Shown piece after piece: positions 9,840 to 22,389 of a DNA stretch of 64,000 nt. The DNA is from Pseudenterobacter timonensis. Its GTDB lineage: Bacteria; Pseudomonadota; Gammaproteobacteria; Enterobacterales; Enterobacteriaceae. The stretch covers positions 1 through 64,000 of the forward strand of contig NZ_FCOP01000003.1 in NCBI RefSeq assembly GCF_900021175.1, in the 5' to 3' direction. Within the stretch, counting starts at the first letter, position 1; each line of letters begins with the position of its first letter. The translations under genes and the position numbers were made by a program. The notes beneath the pieces were generated by a model, which did not search any database, was not told the origin of the DNA, and saw nothing but the letters and a program-made list of their open reading frames with translations.

Positions 9840-10616
9840 TTACGCCAGAATACGCGTGCCAATCGGCGTGCCGTTAAACAGCGCCGGCAGTTGTTCCGCG
9901 TGACGCCAGGAGGCGATATCCACCGGGCGGCCAAGCGTACGCGCGGCGTCCAGCGCGGCGTTGACCTTAACGATCATGCCGTCGGTGATAATGCCCTGAT
10001 CGATAAGCTGCTCCGCTTTCGCCGCGGTCATTTCCGCAATGCGCTGCCCTTTGCCGTCAAGGATGCCGCTTACGTCGGAGAGCAAAATCAGGTCTGCGCC
10101 GAGCGTTGCCGCCAGCGCGGTCGCCGCCTGGTCCGCATTGACGTTCATCAGCTTGCCCTCGTCGGTCACGCCAATAGAGCTCACCACGGGCAAATAACCG
10201 CCTTTCAACAGGGTGGCGATCAGCTCAGGCGAACCGGGCTGCGCCAGCCCAACGTGGCCGAGCTCTTCATCGAGCTGGGTCACTTTTACGCTGTCGCCAT
10301 CGCCCAGAAAGAGGCCAACGGCGGCGAGATGGTGCTTCTTCGACCAGGCCAGCAGCGTCTTGTTGGCGGTGCCCGCCAGCGCGCCGGTAATAATGTCGAT
10401 CTGATCGGCAGGCGTTACGCGCAGGCCATTTTTCTTTTTCACCGGCAGGTTGAGCCCTTTCATTAGCTCGTCCACCACGCAGCCGCCGCCGTGCACAATC
10501 ACCAGCGGACGCTGGTGCGATTCGCGGTAGTTCACCAGTGCGGTAAACAGGCGCTCCAGCGCCTCTTCGCTATCAAGCAGTACACCACCGAGTTTGATAA
10601 TTAATGGGTTCATCAT
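9840..10616 (-). CDS. argB: acetylglutamate kinase
   Basis: Second step of arginine synthesis: ATP-dependent phosphorylation of N-acetylglutamate. The amino acid kinase fold is shown by IIKLGGVLL at the N-terminus, the substrate loop [14 protein letters not shown] and the ATP-site stretch [18 protein letters not shown]. The start is placed at the ATG giving MMNPLIIK (258 residues, as in E. coli); a GTG one codon upstream is possible. It begins 6 nt after argC, so it is in the same operon. It is the short, arginine-insensitive type typical of the linear acetylornithine deacetylase pathway, consistent with argE nearby. Confidence 0.96.
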   Translation of the reverse strand: MMNPLIIKLGGVLLDSEEALERLFTALVNYRESHQRPLVIVHGGGCVVDELMKGLNLPVKKKNGLRVTPADQIDIITGALAGTANKTLLAWSKKHHLAAVGLFLGDGDSVKVTQLDEELGHVGLAQPGSPELIATLLKGGYLPVVSSIGVTDEGKLMNVNADQAATALAATLGADLILLSDVSGILDGKGQRIAEMTAAKAEQLIDQGIITDGMIVKVNAALDAARTLGRPVDIASWRHAEQLPALFNGTPIGTRILA

Positions 10617-10622
10617 CACACC

Positions 10623-11627
10623 TTAAATAAGAGACTGCGTTTCAGGATAGCCAAAACGGATGTTGGCGCACTGCATAGCCTGCGCTGCGGCGCCTTTCAG
10701 CAGGTTATCTTCCGCCGCCACGACGATCAAATGCTCGTCCTGAACCGCAAAGCCAATATCGCAGAACGGCAGGCCCACCACGTTTTTCAGCGCCGGAACG
10801 CCTTTGTCATACAGACGCACCAGCGGTTTATCCGCGTACGCCTGCGTATAGATATCGCTCACCTGTGCTTTCGTCACGCCAGGCTTCAGGCGGCAGGTGA
10901 TGGTTTCAAGGATCCCGCGCGGGAAGCTGCCGAGATGTGGCGTAAAGATGACATTCGCGCCCAGATGGGTGGCGATTTCCGGCTGATGGCGATGGGTAAA
11001 AACGCCATACGGCTGCAGGCTCACCTCACAGAAGCTGTTCGAGAGCGCCGCCTTGCGCCCCGCCCCGCTCACGCCGCTGGTGGCGTTGATCACCGGCCAC
11101 TGGTTGAGATCCAGCAGGCCCGCATCGATCAGCGGTTTCAGGGCGAGCTGCGCCGCCGTCGGGTAGCAGCCCGGCACAGCGATCAGATTCGCCTCTTTTA
11201 ACTTATCCCCGCTCCACTCCGCCAGGCCATAGGCCGCCTGCTCAAGCAGTTCAGGGTAGTGATGGGTAAAACCATAATATTTTTCATAGAATCCGGCATC
11301 GTTTACACGGAACGCGCCGGAGAGATCGAACACCACGCAACCCGCATTCAGAAACTGCGGCGCCAGGTCGTGGCTCACTTCGTGTGCGGTGGCGAGGAAG
11401 ACCACATCCACGCCGCCGGTGAACTCGCGAATATCGGACATCGGCTGCAGGGGCAGATCGACAATCCCTTTCAGCTGCGGGTGCAGATCGGAAATCAATT
11501 TCCCGGCATCATTGCTTTGCGCTGACACGGTCAAAGCGGTTATGGTCATATCTGGGTGGCGATTCACGTAGCTTACAAGCTCTGCGCCCGCATAACCGCT
11601 AGCGCCCACAATCAGCGTATTCAACAT
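10623..11627 (-). CDS. argC: N-acetyl-gamma-glutamyl-phosphate reductase
   Basis: Third step of arginine synthesis: NADPH-dependent reduction of acetylglutamyl phosphate to the semialdehyde. The protein has 334 residues, with an N-terminal NADP-binding [10 protein letters not shown] (residues 8-17) and the catalytic cysteine in VPGCYPTAA (Cys154). It is first in the leftward argCBH operon and divergent from argE, with two ARG boxes in the shared 88-bp promoter region that allow ArgR to repress both directions. Confidence 0.97.
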   Translation of the reverse strand: MLNTLIVGASGYAGAELVSYVNRHPDMTITALTVSAQSNDAGKLISDLHPQLKGIVDLPLQPMSDIREFTGGVDVVFLATAHEVSHDLAPQFLNAGCVVFDLSGAFRVNDAGFYEKYYGFTHHYPELLEQAAYGLAEWSGDKLKEANLIAVPGCYPTAAQLALKPLIDAGLLDLNQWPVINATSGVSGAGRKAALSNSFCEVSLQPYGVFTHRHQPEIATHLGANVIFTPHLGSFPRGILETITCRLKPGVTKAQVSDIYTQAYADKPLVRLYDKGVPALKNVVGLPFCDIGFAVQDEHLIVVAAEDNLLKGAAAQAMQCANIRFGYPETQSLI

Positions 11628-11650
11628 CGGGTTCCTTTATGCTCAACGTT

Positions 11651-11689
11651 AGTGTATTTTTATTCACATTTATTGCATGAATATTGATA
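11651..11689. promoter_or_regulatory. pair of ARG boxes (ArgR operator)
   Basis: Two 18-bp boxes separated by 3 bp, the standard ArgR hexamer arrangement. Box 1 is AGTGTATTTTTATTCACA (11651-11668), close to the consensus palindrome TGAAT-N4-ATTCA. Box 2 is ATTGCATGAATATTGATA (11672-11689), weaker, with TGCAT and ATTGA arms. They sit in the argC-argE divergent promoter region, as in E. coli. Confidence 0.85.
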
Positions 11690-11715
11690 CTATCACGACC
11701 TAAGGTGTGTCAACA

Positions 11716-12867
11716 ATGAAAATGAATTTACCGCCATTTATCGAGATCTACCGCGCTTTGATTGCCACACCCTCCATCAGTGCAACGGAAGAAGCGCTGG
11801 ACCAGAGCAATGAGTCTTTAATCACTCTGCTGGCGGGCTGGTTTAGCGATCTTGGGTTTAACGTGGAGGTACAGCCTGTACCCGGCACGCGCCATAAATT
11901 CAACCTGCTGGCCAGCGCCGGGCATGGCGCGGGGGGACTGCTGCTGGCGGGACATACCGATACCGTTCCGTTTGACGACGGCCGCTGGACGCGCGATCCC
12001 TTCACCCTGACCGAGCACGATAACAAGCTCTACGGCCTGGGTACTGCCGACATGAAAGGCTTCTTCGCCTTTATCCTCGACGCGCTGCGCGATGTGGATG
12101 TCAAAGCGCTTAAAAAGCCGCTCTATATTCTGGCGACCGCCGATGAAGAGACCAGCATGGCGGGCGCACGCTATTTCTCTGAAAACACGTCGATTCGCCC
12201 GGACTGCGCGATCATCGGTGAGCCGACCTCCCTGCAGCCAATTCGCGCGCACAAAGGCCATATCTCGACGGCGGTGCGGGTGCTCGGCCAGTCGGGTCAC
12301 TCCAGCGATCCGGCGCGCGGCGTCAACGCCATTGAGCTGATGCACGACGCCATTGGTCGTCTTATCCAGCTGCGCGACTCGTTAAAAGAGCGCTATCACT
12401 ACGAGGCGTTTACCGTCCCGTATCCGACGCTGAATCTTGGCAGCCTGCACGGCGGGGATGCCGCCAACCGCATCTGCGCCTGCTGCGAGCTGCATATGGA
12501 TATCCGCCCGCTGCCGGGCATGACGCTTAACGATCTTAACGGACTGGTGAACGATGCGCTGGCACCGGTAAGCGAACGCTGGCCGGGCCGTCTGAACGTG
12601 TTTGAACTCCATCCGCCGATTCCGGGTTATGAATGTCCGCCGGATCATCAGCTGGTAGAGGTGATTGAAAACCTGCTCGGCGAAAAAACGGATGTGGTGA
12701 ACTACTGCACCGAAGCGCCGTTTATCCAGACGCTCTGCCCAACGCTGGTGCTGGGGCCGGGATCTATTAACCAGGCGCATCAGCCGGACGAGTATCTGGA
12801 AACCCGCTTTATCAAGCCGACCCGCGAGCTGATTACCCAGGTTGTGCATCACTTCTGCTGGCACTGA
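11716..12867 (+). CDS. argE: acetylornithine deacetylase
   Basis: Zinc metallopeptidase-family enzyme removing the acetyl group from N-acetylornithine to give ornithine. The start at [20 protein letters not shown] gives 383 residues, matching E. coli; an upstream in-frame GTG adds only three residues and is less well placed relative to AAGGTG. Metal ligands are visible in [31 protein letters not shown] and IIGEPTS, with the distal histidine in [14 protein letters not shown]. It is divergent from argCBH. The stop is followed immediately by a large repetitive intergenic element. Confidence 0.97.
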   Translation: MKMNLPPFIEIYRALIATPSISATEEALDQSNESLITLLAGWFSDLGFNVEVQPVPGTRHKFNLLASAGHGAGGLLLAGHTDTVPFDDGRWTRDPFTLTEHDNKLYGLGTADMKGFFAFILDALRDVDVKALKKPLYILATADEETSMAGARYFSENTSIRPDCAIIGEPTSLQPIRAHKGHISTAVRVLGQSGHSSDPARGVNAIELMHDAIGRLIQLRDSLKERYHYEAFTVPYPTLNLGSLHGGDAANRICACCELHMDIRPLPGMTLNDLNGLVNDALAPVSERWPGRLNVFELHPPIPGYECPPDHQLVEVIENLLGEKTDVVNYCTEAPFIQTLCPTLVLGPGSINQAHQPDEYLETRFIKPTRELITQVVHHFCWH

Positions 12868-12873
12868 CGCTCA

Positions 12874-13105
12874 CCCCTCACCCCGGCCCTCTCCCCAAAG
12901 GGGAGAGGGGGAAAAGAAGCCCTCTCCCAAAAATTGCCGCCGAATGGTCCCCTCTCCCGGAAGTTGGCGCCGAACGGTTCCCTCTCCCGGAAGTTGGCAC
13001 CGAACGGTTCCCTCTCCCGGAAATTGGCGCCGAACGGTCCCCTCTCCCGGAAATTGGCACCGAACGGTTCCCTCTCCCCTCTGGGGAGAGGGTTAGGGTG
13101 AGGGG
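12874..13105. repeat. composite palindromic element with internal 30-bp tandem array
   Basis: Two inverted arms bound the element: left arm CCCCTCACCCCGG then CCTCTCCCC/GGGGAGAGG (12874-12910), right arm CCCTCTCCCC/GGGGAGAGGG then TTAGGGTGAGGGG (13070-13105). Between them are five direct repeats of exactly 30 bp starting at 12920, 12950, 12980, 13010 and 13040. Each unit begins CCCTCTCCC, continues GGAAGTTGGC or a variant and ends CCGAACGGTT. Unit 1 is the most diverged. The array gives repetitive open frames on both strands, but these look non-coding. It occupies most of the argE-ppc gap. Confidence 0.9.
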
Positions 13106-13322
13106 AACAACCCATGATCGCCATCACATTTTCATAAGCTTCACTTATTAAACACAAAGCGAATTAAATTTCGTAAATTCTACACAAATATTCAATTGCT
13201 GAACCGTTTTCGCAGCAATTGACGACCGGGGTTTTACGTGGCTTTATAAAGAGAGATGACAAAATAATGTCCAGAAGTTTTCTGAATGGACATAAACATA
13301 ATGATGGGGTGTCTGGGTTTAT
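13106..13322 (+). promoter_or_regulatory. ppc leader and candidate promoter
   Basis: This is the rest of the 455-bp gap between argE and ppc. It is AT-rich, unlike the repeat before it. A candidate sigma-70 promoter is TTGACG (13219-13224) with TTTATA 18 bp further on. A short inverted repeat, TGTCCA...TGGACA, lies near 13268-13292 in the leader. No ORF is evident. The promoter assignment is inference from motif match only. Confidence 0.4.
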
Positions 13323-15974
13323 ATGAACGAACAATATTCCGCGTTGCGTAGTAATGTCAGTATGCTCGGCAAAGTGCTGGGGGATACCATCAAGGATGCG
13401 TTAGGCGAGAACATTCTCGACCGCGTAGAGACCATCCGCAAGCTGTCCAAATCTTCCCGCGCAGGCAACGAAGCCAGCCGTCAGGAGCTGCTCACCACGT
13501 TGCAGAATCTCTCCAATGATGAACTGCTCCCGGTAGCCCGCGCCTTCAGCCAGTTCCTGAACCTGGCGAATACCGCTGAGCAATACCACAGCATTTCGCC
13601 AAAGGGCGAGGCCGCCAGCAACCCGGAAGTAATTGCCCGCACCCTCAGAAAACTCAACGATCAACCCAACCTGAACGAAGAGATCATTAAAAAAGCGGTA
13701 GAGTCCCTCTCGCTGGAACTGGTGCTGACCGCCCACCCGACCGAGATCACCCGCCGCACGCTGATCCACAAGATGGTGGAAGTTAACGCCTGCCTTAAGC
13801 AGCTGGATAACAAAGATATCGCTGACTACGAACGTAATCAGCTGATGCGTCGCCTGCGCCAGCTTATCGCCCAGTCCTGGCACACGGATGAGATCCGTAA
13901 GCACCGTCCAAGCCCGGTCGATGAGGCCAAATGGGGTTTTGCGGTTGTGGAAAACAGCCTCTGGGAAGGGGTGCCAAACTACCTGCGCGAGCTGAACGAG
14001 CAGCTGGAAGCGAACCTGGGCTACCGCCTGCCGGTCGATTTTGTACCGGTTCGCTTTACCTCCTGGATGGGCGGCGACCGCGACGGCAACCCGAACGTTA
14101 CCGCCGAAATCACCCGCCACGTGCTGCTGCTGAGCCGCTGGAAAGCGACCGATCTCTTCCTGAAAGATATTCAGATGCTGATTTCCGAGCTGTCGATGGT
14201 GGAAGCGACCCCGGAACTGCGCGAACTGGCCGGAGAAGAAGGCGCCAGCGAGCCGTATCGCTACCTGATGAAAAAGCTGCGCAGCCAGCTGATGGCAACC
14301 CAGGCGTGGCTGGAAGCGCGCCTGAAAGGTGAGAAACTGCCAAAACCGGCCGGCCTGCTGACGCAAAACGAGCAGCTGTGGGAGCCGCTCTACGCCTGCT
14401 ATAAATCGCTCCAGGCCTGCGGCATGGGCATCATCGCCAACGGTGAACTGCTCGACACCCTCCGGCGCGTGAAGTGCTTTGGCGTGCCGCTGGTGCGCAT
14501 CGACGTGCGTCAGGAGAGTACCCGCCATACCGAAGCGCTGGGCGAACTGACCCGCTATCTCGGTATCGGCGACTATGAAAGCTGGTCGGAAGCCGATAAA
14601 CAGGCGTTCCTGATCCGCGAACTGAACTCCAAACGTCCGCTGCTGCCGCGCAGCTGGGAGCCAAGCGAAGAGACCCGCGAGGTGATCGATACCTGTAAAG
14701 CGATCGTCGAAGCGCCGAAAGGATCGGTCGCCGCCTATGTGATCTCCATGGCGAAAACCCCGTCCGACGTGCTGGCGGTCCATCTGCTGCTGAAAGAAGC
14801 GGGCATTACCTTTGCCCTGCCGGTAGCGCCGCTGTTTGAAACTCTCGACGACCTGAACAACGCCAACGACGTGATGACCCAGCTGCTGAATATCGACTGG
14901 TATCGCGGCTTTATTCAGGGCAAGCAGATGGTGATGATCGGCTATTCCGACTCGGCAAAAGATGCGGGCGTGATGGCCGCCTCCTGGGCGCAGTACCAGG
15001 CGCAGGACGCGCTGATCAAAACCTGTGAGAAAGCGGGCATTGAGCTGACCCTGTTCCACGGACGCGGCGGCTCTATTGGTCGTGGCGGCGCCCCGGCCCA
15101 TGCGGCGCTCCTCTCTCAACCGCCGGGCAGCCTGAAGGGTGGTCTGCGCGTCACCGAGCAGGGGGAGATGATCCGCTTCAAATATGGCCTGCCGGAAGTG
15201 ACTATCAGCAGTCTTTCCCTTTATACCAGCGCGATTCTGGAAGCGAACCTGCTGCCGCCGCCGGAGCCGAAAGCCTCCTGGCGTCACATCATGGATGAAC
15301 TGTCTGCGATCTCCTGCGAGATGTATCGCGGCTATGTACGTGAAAACAAAGATTTCGTCCCCTATTTCCGCTCGGCAACGCCGGAGCAGGAGCTGGGTAA
15401 ACTGCCGCTCGGCTCGCGCCCGGCTAAACGTCGCCCGACCGGCGGCGTAGAATCGCTGCGCGCCATTCCGTGGATCTTCGCCTGGACGCAAAACCGTTTG
15501 ATGCTCCCCGCCTGGCTGGGCGCAGGCGCGGCCCTGCAAAAAGTAGTAGAAGATGGCAAGCAGAGCGAACTGGAGGCGATGTGCCGCGACTGGCCGTTCT
15601 TCTCCACCCGTCTCGGCATGCTGGAGATGGTCTTCTCCAAAGCGGACCTGTGGCTGGCGGAATATTATGACCAGCGTCTGGTCAAACCGGAGCTGTGGGC
15701 ACTGGGCAACGAGCTGCGCACGCTGCTGGAGGGCGACATCAAGGTAGTACTGGATATCGCCAACGACTCCCATCTGATGGAAGATCTGCCGTGGATTGCC
15801 GAGTCGATCCAGCTGCGTAATATCTACACCGACCCGCTGAACGTGCTTCAGGCCGAGCTGCTGCACCGCTCCCGCCAAGCGGAAAAGGAAGGCAAAGCGG
15901 CAGATCCTTGCGTGGAACAGGCGCTGATGGTGACAATCGCAGGCGTTGCGGCAGGTATGCGCAACACCGGCTAA
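13323..15974 (+). CDS. ppc: phosphoenolpyruvate carboxylase
   Basis: Anaplerotic cytosolic enzyme making oxaloacetate from PEP and bicarbonate. The 883 residues equal E. coli Ppc. Hallmarks are [13 protein letters not shown] (catalytic His about 138), [11 protein letters not shown], the [10 protein letters not shown] region, the PEP-binding glycine-rich loop [19 protein letters not shown], and the C-terminal MRNTG. It is monocistronic here; a REP pair and a yijO-like regulator follow. It is allosterically controlled in the family (acetyl-CoA activation, aspartate inhibition). Confidence 0.98.
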   Translation: MNEQYSALRSNVSMLGKVLGDTIKDALGENILDRVETIRKLSKSSRAGNEASRQELLTTLQNLSNDELLPVARAFSQFLNLANTAEQYHSISPKGEAASNPEVIARTLRKLNDQPNLNEEIIKKAVESLSLELVLTAHPTEITRRTLIHKMVEVNACLKQLDNKDIADYERNQLMRRLRQLIAQSWHTDEIRKHRPSPVDEAKWGFAVVENSLWEGVPNYLRELNEQLEANLGYRLPVDFVPVRFTSWMGGDRDGNPNVTAEITRHVLLLSRWKATDLFLKDIQMLISELSMVEATPELRELAGEEGASEPYRYLMKKLRSQLMATQAWLEARLKGEKLPKPAGLLTQNEQLWEPLYACYKSLQACGMGIIANGELLDTLRRVKCFGVPLVRIDVRQESTRHTEALGELTRYLGIGDYESWSEADKQAFLIRELNSKRPLLPRSWEPSEETREVIDTCKAIVEAPKGSVAAYVISMAKTPSDVLAVHLLLKEAGITFALPVAPLFETLDDLNNANDVMTQLLNIDWYRGFIQGKQMVMIGYSDSAKDAGVMAASWAQYQAQDALIKTCEKAGIELTLFHGRGGSIGRGGAPAHAALLSQPPGSLKGGLRVTEQGEMIRFKYGLPEVTISSLSLYTSAILEANLLPPPEPKASWRHIMDELSAISCEMYRGYVRENKDFVPYFRSATPEQELGKLPLGSRPAKRRPTGGVESLRAIPWIFAWTQNRLMLPAWLGAGAALQKVVEDGKQSELEAMCRDWPFFSTRLGMLEMVFSKADLWLAEYYDQRLVKPELWALGNELRTLLEGDIKVVLDIANDSHLMEDLPWIAESIQLRNIYTDPLNVLQAELLHRSRQAEKEGKAADPCVEQALMVTIAGVAAGMRNTG

Positions 15975-15980
15975 TCGACC

Positions 15981-16045
15981 GTGCCGGGCGGCGTTGCTGC
16001 TTACCCGGCCTGCATGCAGGCCCGGCTGCCAGCGCCGCCGGGCAT
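15981..16045. repeat. inverted REP pair (BIME) after ppc
   Basis: One REP (TGCCGGGCGGCGTTGCTGCT then TACCCGGCC) is followed by an inverted copy around TGCATGCA (CCCGGCTGCC...GCCGCCGGGCATTG). Together they can form a long hairpin that probably protects the ppc mRNA 3' end. They lie immediately upstream of the yijO-like start codon. Confidence 0.75.
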
Positions 16046-16062
16046 TGCTCCGGTATCTCACC

Positions 16063-16827
16063 ATGCAACACGATCTTACCCAGACCCTGACGGACCTGAT
16101 CGACGGTACGCTCCCACTATGTCAGGTACATTTTATTCCTTCTGCCATGCAGGACACCCACCTGTCGCCTTCTCTTACCATCACGCTGGAGACGGTATGT
16201 GAGGCGTTTTTCTCCTTATCGGGTCGGGCTGCGCTTCAGCCTGCTCTCTCGCTCAGCATCAGCTTCGGTAAGCAGCAGATGACTCTGCAGTTACAGCGTG
16301 GCCATACCCTTCTGAAACAGGAGCAGATTGCCAGACGAGGTCCCCGAACGGGAGCTTTTCTTCTGCAAACGCTGAACGAATTACAGATGCAACCCGACGA
16401 GCAGGAAACGGCGAGGCTGGTGGTATTAAGCCTGCTCAGCCACTGCCGGGATCTGCTTGGCAGCGACATACACACAGCCAGCCGCAGTCGCGCCTTGTTT
16501 GAAGCCATACGTCACTATATTGAAGAGCATCATGCTACGGCGCTGACCCGCGAGTCGGTAGCCCATGCGTTTTACATTTCACCCAACTACCTTTCCCACC
16601 TCTTTCAGAAAGCCGGCAACGTGGGGTTTAATGAATATCTGACGCAAACACGCCTCGAACATGCGCGTCAGCTGCTCAAAGGGTACGATCTAAAAATTAA
16701 AGAGATTGCTACCACCTGCGGGTTTACCGACAGCAACTATTTTTGTCGCCTGTTTCGCAAGCACACCGAGCGCTCCCCGTCTGAATATCGTCGTCAGTAC
16801 CACAGCCAGCTTATCGTCAAAAACTAG
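16063..16827 (+). CDS. yijO: AraC-family regulator, YijO-like
   Basis: A 254-residue protein whose C-terminal half (from about residue 150) is a clear AraC/XylS two-helix-turn-helix domain (RESVAHAFYISPNYLSHLFQ and IKEIATTCGFTDSNYFCRLF), closest to E. coli YijO. The N-terminal cupin-like sensor is poorly recognisable and appears about 25-30 residues shorter than E. coli YijO as I recall it (283 residues). The start at MQHDLTQTL is chosen because upstream in-frame sequence is REP-derived; the ribosome site there (CCGGTA) is weak. In E. coli, frw, pfl and ptsA genes lie between this gene and fsaB; here it abuts fsaB. Its target and inducer are unknown, and the shortened sensor may have altered function. 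Confidence 0.75.
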   Translation: MQHDLTQTLTDLIDGTLPLCQVHFIPSAMQDTHLSPSLTITLETVCEAFFSLSGRAALQPALSLSISFGKQQMTLQLQRGHTLLKQEQIARRGPRTGAFLLQTLNELQMQPDEQETARLVVLSLLSHCRDLLGSDIHTASRSRALFEAIRHYIEEHHATALTRESVAHAFYISPNYLSHLFQKAGNVGFNEYLTQTRLEHARQLLKGYDLKIKEIATTCGFTDSNYFCRLFRKHTERSPSEYRRQYHSQLIVKN

Positions 16828-16830
16828 CAC

Positions 16831-16846
16831 TGTGATCGCCTTCGCA
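16831..16846 (+). promoter_or_regulatory. candidate CRP site upstream of fsaB
   Basis: TGTGATCGCCTTCGCA matches TGTGA-N6-TCACA with one mismatch in the right arm. It lies about 110 bp before the fsaB start, just after the yijO stop. It would fit catabolite control of fsaB-gldA, but this is from motif only. Confidence 0.4.
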
Positions 16847-16955
16847 CTTCGCTGAGGAGAACACATTTGTCCAGTATTTGGCAAAATTAACCTGTATCTC
16901 CCGCCTGGCGCCCCGCCTTATCCTGAATGTAGCCCATCTGACTTAAGGAAAAATA

Positions 16956-17618
16956 ATGGAACTCTATCTGGATACCGCCAACGTGGCGGAAGTTGAACGT
17001 CTGGCACGCATTTTTCCTTTGGCTGGCGTGACCACTAATCCGAGCATCATCGCCGCCAGCGCCGAATCTGTCTGGGATGTGCTGCCGCGCCTGCAAAAAG
17101 CGGTGGGCCCGGAGGCGATTATTTTCGCCCAGACCATGAGCCGCGATGCGAAAGGCATGGTCGAAGAAGCCCGTCGCTTAAGCAAAGTCGTGCCTGGACT
17201 CGTGGTGAAAATTCCGGTAACCCCGGAAGGACTGGTCGCCATCAAAGCACTTAAAAAAGAAGGGATTATTAGCCTTGGTACCGCCGTCTATAGCGCCGCG
17301 CAGGGGCTGCTGGCAGCGCTGGCAGGGGCCAGCTATGTCGCACCCTATGTGAATCGCGTCGATGCCCAGGGCGGGAACGGTATCCAGATGGTGCAGGAGC
17401 TGCAAACCCTGCTGGAGCGGCACGTTCCCGGCAGCATGGTGCTGGCTGCCAGCTTTAAAACACCGCGTCAGGCGCTGGATTGCCTGCTGGCTGGCTGCGA
17501 AGCCATTACTCTCCCGGTCGATGTCGCGCAACAAATGCTTACGAGCCCCGCGGTCGCGTCTGCCATAGATAAATTCGAACAGGACTGGCAAAACGCATTT
17601 GGGACTCTCCATCTCTAA
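16956..17618 (+). CDS. fsaB: fructose-6-phosphate aldolase (transaldolase-like)
   Basis: Class I aldolase cleaving fructose-6-phosphate to dihydroxyacetone and glyceraldehyde-3-phosphate; it also acts in reverse with dihydroxyacetone. The 220-residue product belongs to the small decameric transaldolase family (formerly TalC). The Schiff-base lysine is in VVKIPVT (Lys85), with MELYLDTAN at the N-terminus and VTTNPSI at 25-31. A good ribosome site (AAGGAAAAATA) precedes it. It is followed 13 nt later by gldA, and the pair logically handles dihydroxyacetone made from glycerol. Confidence 0.95.
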   Translation: MELYLDTANVAEVERLARIFPLAGVTTNPSIIAASAESVWDVLPRLQKAVGPEAIIFAQTMSRDAKGMVEEARRLSKVVPGLVVKIPVTPEGLVAIKALKKEGIISLGTAVYSAAQGLLAALAGASYVAPYVNRVDAQGGNGIQMVQELQTLLERHVPGSMVLAASFKTPRQALDCLLAGCEAITLPVDVAQQMLTSPAVASAIDKFEQDWQNAFGTLHL

Positions 17619-17631
17619 AAAGGAACAAAAC

Positions 17632-18735
17632 ATGGATAGTATTATTCAGTCTCCCGGCAAATATATTCAGGGTGCAAAAGTCCTTACCCGTCTTGGCGAC
17701 TACCTGAAGCCGCTCGGGCAACGCTGGCTGGTTGTCGGTGACAAATTTGTCCTCGGTTTTGCCCAGGAGACATTGCAAAACAGCTTTAAACAGGCGGAAC
17801 TTCACGCAGAAATCGCGCCTTTTGGCGGTGAATGTTCGCAAAGTGAAATCGATCGTCTGCGCGAACTGGCAGAGGGCATAGGTTGTCAGGCGGTACTGGG
17901 TATCGGCGGCGGAAAAACGCTGGATACGGCCAAAGCGCTGGCGCACTTTATGGCGGTGCCGGTGGCGATCGCGCCTACCATCGCCTCCACCGACGCCCCG
18001 TGCAGCGCCCTCTCCGTTATCTATACCGACAGCGGCGAGTTCGCCCGTTACCTGATGCTGCCGCACAATCCGAATATGGTTATTGTCGACACCCAGGTGG
18101 TGGCGGGCGCACCGGCGCGTCTGCTGGCGGCGGGCATCGGCGACGCGCTGGCCACCTGGTTTGAGGCTCGCGCCTGTTCCCGCAGCGGAGCGATAACGAT
18201 GGCGGGCGGCAAATGCACCCGCGCGGCGCTGGCGCTGGCTGAACTGTGCTACAACACGCTGCTGGAAGAGGGTGAAAAAGCGATGCTTGCCGCCGGACAG
18301 CATGTCGTTACGCCCGCACTGGAGCATGTCATTGAGGCCAATACCTACCTGAGCGGCGTCGGCTTTGAGAGCGGCGGCCTGGCGGCGGCGCACGCCATCC
18401 ATAACGGCCTGACCGCCATAGCGGATACGCATCACTACTATCATGGTGAGAAGGTCGCGTTTGGTACGCTGACCCAGCTGGTGCTGGAGAATGCGCCGCT
18501 GGAGGAGATCGAAACCGTCGCTGCGCTCTGTCACCGCGTCGGTCTGCCGATTACTCTGGCGCAGCTTGATATCAAACAGGATATTCCGGCGAAAATGCGT
18601 CAGGTGGCTGAGGCTGCCTGCGCGGAAGGGGAAACCATCCACAATATGCCGGGCGGAGTATCGCCGGATCAGGTATATGCCGCGCTGCTGGTTGCCGACA
18701 GCTATGGGCAGCAGTTTCTGCAGGAGTGGGAGTAA
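17632..18735 (+). CDS. gldA: glycerol dehydrogenase (NAD+)
   Basis: Iron-type alcohol dehydrogenase family enzyme that interconverts glycerol and dihydroxyacetone, and also reduces methylglyoxal and hydroxyacetone. The start at [14 protein letters not shown] follows AAAAAGGAAC and gives 367 residues, as in E. coli. Signature features are the NAD-binding [15 protein letters not shown], and metal ligands in [11 protein letters not shown], the histidines of [11 protein letters not shown] and [12 protein letters not shown]. It is co-transcribed with fsaB, and a strong terminator follows. In E. coli, yijE lies between this gene and katG; it is absent here. Confidence 0.96.
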   Translation: MDSIIQSPGKYIQGAKVLTRLGDYLKPLGQRWLVVGDKFVLGFAQETLQNSFKQAELHAEIAPFGGECSQSEIDRLRELAEGIGCQAVLGIGGGKTLDTAKALAHFMAVPVAIAPTIASTDAPCSALSVIYTDSGEFARYLMLPHNPNMVIVDTQVVAGAPARLLAAGIGDALATWFEARACSRSGAITMAGGKCTRAALALAELCYNTLLEEGEKAMLAAGQHVVTPALEHVIEANTYLSGVGFESGGLAAAHAIHNGLTAIADTHHYYHGEKVAFGTLTQLVLENAPLEEIETVAALCHRVGLPITLAQLDIKQDIPAKMRQVAEAACAEGETIHNMPGGVSPDQVYAALLVADSYGQQFLQEWE

Positions 18736-18743
18736 ACGATAAA

Positions 18744-18768
18744 ATCCCCGCGGCTGCGGGGATTTTTA
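18744..18768 (+). terminator. intrinsic terminator of fsaB-gldA
   Basis: Perfect 8-bp stem ATCCCCGC / GCGGGGAT with GGCT loop, followed by TTTTATT. It starts 8 bp after the gldA stop. Confidence 0.88.
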
Positions 18769-18783
18769 TTACGTTAGTTTCCA

Positions 18784-18815
18784 TGCCGGGCAAGGCGTCG
18801 CCACCACCCGGCATG
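18784..18815. repeat. REP palindrome between gldA and katG
   Basis: TGCCGGGCAAGGCGTCGCC then ACCACCCGGCATG, a single REP unit between the convergent gldA and katG 3' ends. Confidence 0.75.
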
Positions 18816-18819
18816 AGGG

Positions 18820-22035
<3,216 letters not shown>

Positions 22036-22073
22036 TTACCTCATCAATCGCATGTCGTTGTTTGTTGTTTTGT

Positions 22074-22105
22074 GAACTTCTATACGTTTAGACGTCCAGA
22101 AGTAA
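22074..22105 (-). promoter_or_regulatory. MetJ operator (met boxes) of metF
   Basis: Tandem 8-bp met boxes resembling AGACGTCT: GAACTTCT, ATACGTTT, AGACGTCC, AGAAGTAA at 22074-22105. The third is the best match. They lie about 40-70 bp upstream of the metF start, where MetJ bound to S-adenosylmethionine would block transcription. Confidence 0.8.
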
Positions 22106-22203
22106 AAATGACGGAAAAGGGGCCGGGCGTCAACAGAAAAAATGAGCAACAGCGGTGAGGAATGTTCAGGGAAGATGAGAAAAATTCATGACGGGTGGGG
22201 AAG

Positions 22204-22374
22204 CCCCTCACCCCGGCCCTCTCCCCAAAGGGGAGAGGGGGAAAAGTGGATCGAGCGCATGATTTAAACTGTGCTCTCGTCACATCCCCTTCTCAGGCGG
22301 GGCAAGGGGGAAAACCCTAAACCTTCGCTCGGTCTGTCCCCTCTCCCCTGTGGGGAGAGGGTTAGGATGAGGGG
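22204..22374. repeat. composite palindromic element between metL and metF
   Basis: Two inverted arms, CCCCTCACCCCGG-CCTCTCCCC/GGGGAGAGG at 22204-22240 and CCCCTCTCCCC/GGGGAGAGGG-TTAGGATGAGGGG at 22338-22374. They enclose about 97 bp of unrelated sequence that has a decayed inner CCCCTTCTCA/GGGGCAAGGGGG motif. Same family as the elements near 12.9, 39.3 and 61.5 kb. It fills most of the metF-metL gap that is not promoter. Confidence 0.85.
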
Positions 22375-22389
22375 AAATCCCGCACCTTA

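Noticed and set aside
12920-13069. Possible CRISPR array (30-bp repeats)
   Set aside because: Units abut directly with no unique spacers, and there are no cas genes nearby. It is a tandem repeat inside a palindromic element.
12842-13157. Open frames on both strands through the 30-bp array with a 10-residue amino-acid repeat
   Set aside because: 30 bp is a multiple of three, so every frame without a stop stays open. No ribosome site, and both strands are equally open.
13401-16064. 887-codon open frame antisense to ppc
   Set aside because: Mirror of a GC-rich highly expressed gene with codon-position bias. Its protein has no motifs and the ppc frame is certain.
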